DNA of 64,000 nucleotides from Lithobates sylvaticus (Eukaryota; Chordata; Amphibia; Anura; Ranidae), in assembly GCA_028564925.1 (NCBI GenBank), contig CM053028.1, positions 441,466,522 to 441,530,521 on the forward strand, in the 5' to 3' direction. The notes under the pieces are model-generated. The model saw only the letters and a list, made by a program, of their open reading frames with translations, ran no database searches and was not told the DNA's origin. Position 1 is the first letter of the stretch. Each line of letters opens with the position of its first letter. A program made the translations under genes and the position numbers. This document shows, one piece after another, positions 31,176 through 64,000 of this stretch.

Positions 31176-31855
31176 AACTCTAGCACCTACCAAAAACTTT
31201 TGTACTTTTTTTGTACTTGTAAAGTTTTGTACTTTTGATCCTTTTAATACAATTTCAAAGGTTTAGAACTCCTGTCAGGTCTGTATTACTTGTGCTGGAA
31301 AGATTCCCCTTGTATGCAGTAGACACCAGAAAAGGTGGGCTCATTAAGCAGTCAAAGCCTGAAAGAGGTTGCACACTTTGGTATACATTTAAAATGAACA
31401 CATTGACTGGAAAGTGAACCATAGGTAAAATATCCCCAAACTGCTGCTGCCCTTGTCTTGCAGTTACGTGGTCCTTGGAGCAGTCGCTGACACAAAGAAT
31501 GGGGCTCAATTCTTCCCACTCACACCAATGATGGGGCACTATTCCTCCCACTGATATCAATGATGGTGCATTAGTTCTCCCACTGACCCAATGTTGCACT
31601 AGTCCTCCACTGAGCACAAACATTAATTTTGTTATTGCCACATTCCACCAAGACATTGTCTACTCCCACTGGCCACAATCTGCTCCACTCCTAAAGTCTT
31701 AAGGACAGAAAACTTGGCCTTTTTTTAGAACAGTTGAGGTCCCCCAGGTCTAGACCTATTCATTGTTTTAGCAGAAACTGAATGTAGTGACAGTTGATTG
31801 ATCTAATGCTTTATATAACATGTTCTTCTTTTTTCTTTTTTTTTTGTTCTTCTAG
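31176..31855. other. Sequence immediately upstream of the first visible PASK exon
   Basis: It holds tandem-like CCCACTG...CAATGATGG units at 31505-31600 and a T-rich polypyrimidine tract before 31855. I see no CpG island or promoter here, so the PASK transcript probably starts further left. Confidence 0.35.
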
Positions 31856-62247
<30,392 letters not shown>

Positions 62248-63375
62248 GTAGGAATCTGCCACACTCTTACGTTACTTCGAAAAAGGGGTGTTCTAGTCTT
62301 TTTAAACTTTTGTAGGTATCACTTTTGTACACAAAAGAAAAAAACAACAAAAAGGTGACGGGTCCACTAGAGGCACCTCTACCATGCAAGTAAATTGATT
62401 GCTCCTGTAGCCAAGCATACTAAACCAAAAAGTAAAAATTGGGAGAACCCTCAGATGGGGAAATCCCGGAGAAAAAGTGGCAGCCAAGGCGGCAAAAGGC
62501 AATGCTAGAGTCTGATGATAACGTACAAAAGTTTATTAATAAATATTCAGATAAAAGTATAACTGGATTGGCTGAAATATAGTAAATGTGCACACTGGTT
62601 ACAGTTTGAATACCACTCTGCAACATTGGAGTGTGGTACTAACACAATGGACATACAAACAAGTAAAGAGGAACATACAAAACAAATAACAAGATCCGAA
62701 CACCAAATTGCCGAGCATGCAGAGACCACCTGCAGTAATTACCGCTTAATGGGTGGAGCAAAGTTTGCACCAAGGAGAAATCCTATTTAGGCGGACTGTG
62801 TATGTATGGCCCCCGGGGATTATTGAAGAGAAAAAAATGTAATAGCATTAAACATAAAATGTTACGCCTTAAGTCTAGTGTCAGAAAGTATATCTTTACA
62901 AATAAGAAGAGAGGGGAGAAGCTGCTCAAAACGGGCATTAATGACTCTCTAAAATATCCCAAGTGATCCCTGGTTAAACCTTAGACATTTAAAGACCTGC
63001 CCAGCTGACCAAGGCAGATAGTAATTAGCACTTTTGAACTGACCATAGACAGTGTTTTTTGGTTTTAATGGGAAAAAAATAAAAACAGCCAGGGGGACTC
63101 CAACAACGCAAACAAAGTGAATGAATGGAGGAATCCCTCTGCTGGGACATTGCATTCTGACAGCAGGACTCGCCACTGTCAGAACACACTGACCAGCGAC
63201 TGCAGCTAATGATTGAAAAAAGCTTTCTGACTTGTTTGTGTAAACGGTTGACTTCTGTTGAACAGGACAGACACTCACTGATTGAAATGTGGATCGGTCT
63301 GTGGCCAGCTTTAGATATGTTTGGCTGATTGCTTGTTTTTTCGCTGATAAACCAGGGCCAGGAATACCTTCCTGC
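62248..63375. other. Start of the next PASK intron, nothing recognised
   Basis: No exon with PASK similarity follows before the window end. Confidence 0.35.
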
Positions 63376-63379
63376 TTGA

Positions 63380-63857
63380 AGAATAAGTTCACTTTTTAGA
63401 AAAAATAAATGCACATTTTTTTTGCAGGTAAAAAATGTGCATGTATTATAATTTTTTGTAGCCTGTAAAGCATTGTACCAGTGATCAGCACTAGTACAAT
63501 GCAGGTCTCCAGCAGATCTGCCAGTTTAACTGCTTGCTCGTACATCATCCTGTATGGGCTATCAGATACAATCTGACAGGAAGAGATAATGAACTACCAC
63601 GGCGCTCCACAGCGCTGTGGTGGTTCATTGCAAATTACAAGCCGATAGCTGCAAAGGCTTCCGGACCTTTTCCATTTTATTTCCATTCACAGGACCCGCT
63701 CGGCCACATTTTTATTTATTTATTTTTTTACATTGTAACAGCGAGCACCGGGGGGGGGGGGGGGGTTCAAGTTTGGGATAAGATCCCCGCTAGCTGTCAG
63801 ATCGGGGAGGTGCGGAGGCGGTCCGGTGTAACATGTTACGAAAGGTGAACTTATCCT
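63380..63857. mobile_element. TTAA-type MITE (family C)
   Basis: Left end AGAATAAGTTCAC follows TTGA (a changed TTAA); right end GTGAACTTATCCT precedes TTAA at 63858-63861. TTGCAGGTAAAAAATGTGCA and CCTGTAAAGCATTGTACC lie inside. The MITE split by the LINE at 38836 is the same family. 478 bp. Confidence 0.8.
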
Positions 63858-64000
63858 TTAACTCTCCTCTGTCCTCCAACAGATATACTCAGTTGAAAAC
63901 CGTGAGTGGCGGTCAAAAATATTTTCTTGAACAAAAATTGTCTTTGCAACTAGAACCATGTTTCCACGTCAGGTTTTTTCATAGCTGCTGCTTCCTTTTT

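Noticed and set aside
63880-63930. Possible next PASK exon after CCAACAG
   Set aside because: The frame after the AG (IYSVENREWRSKIFS) soon stops and does not match the expected PASK segment.

Overview
This window is vertebrate nuclear DNA, most likely from an anuran amphibian and probably a ranoid ('true') frog. The gene exons match vertebrate orthologues by recall. The rest is a dense pile of Tc1, hAT, Harbinger-like and TTAA-flanked DNA transposons with L1-like and CR1 LINEs, a mix I associate with frog genomes. The species call is inference; no search was run.

Only two host genes are supported, both split into small exons with good splice sites. On the minus strand are exons 2-5 of DTYMK (thymidylate kinase): 23088-23196, 18517-18607, 10210-10407 and 5387-5509. 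They join in frame up to a stop codon. The first exon, with the ATP-binding P-loop, was not found. On the plus strand are six consecutive in-frame exons of PASK (PAS-domain serine/threonine kinase): 31856-32018, 32945-33117, 38414-38581, 55466-55594, 59802-59936 and 62005-62247. They cover the N-terminus, the first PAS region and the start of the second; the kinase domain lies beyond the window. The two genes are arranged head to head. One makes dTDP for DNA synthesis and the other is a nutrient-responsive kinase, so no functional link is implied.

Layout: 1-4 kb holds repeats and a large GC-rich minisatellite. 4-23 kb is DTYMK, with introns packed with two Tc1 elements over 1.6 kb, a third truncated one, an old L1-like LINE, a 13-bp purine repeat array and many MITEs. 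23-32 kb is the intergenic interval with several hAT and other MITEs. 32-64 kb is PASK; its 16.9-kb third intron contains a near-complete L1-like LINE, a second eroded one, a 2-kb palindromic element and a perfect-looking hairpin. No LTR element or other viral fossil was recognised.

The most interesting signal is a TTAA-flanked MITE family (about 360-480 bp, four copies at 1356, 18709, 22167 and 48253). Each copy has a start codon in good context inside an ATGGCGGC-like or similar box and, about 60-70 bp later, an exact 5' splice donor CAG|GTAAGT. In two copies the reading frame between them is open and exactly 22 codons long. One copy also has a perfect NRF1-type site. It looks like a mobile promoter plus first-exon cassette. 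A second TTAA-flanked family also carries the donor.
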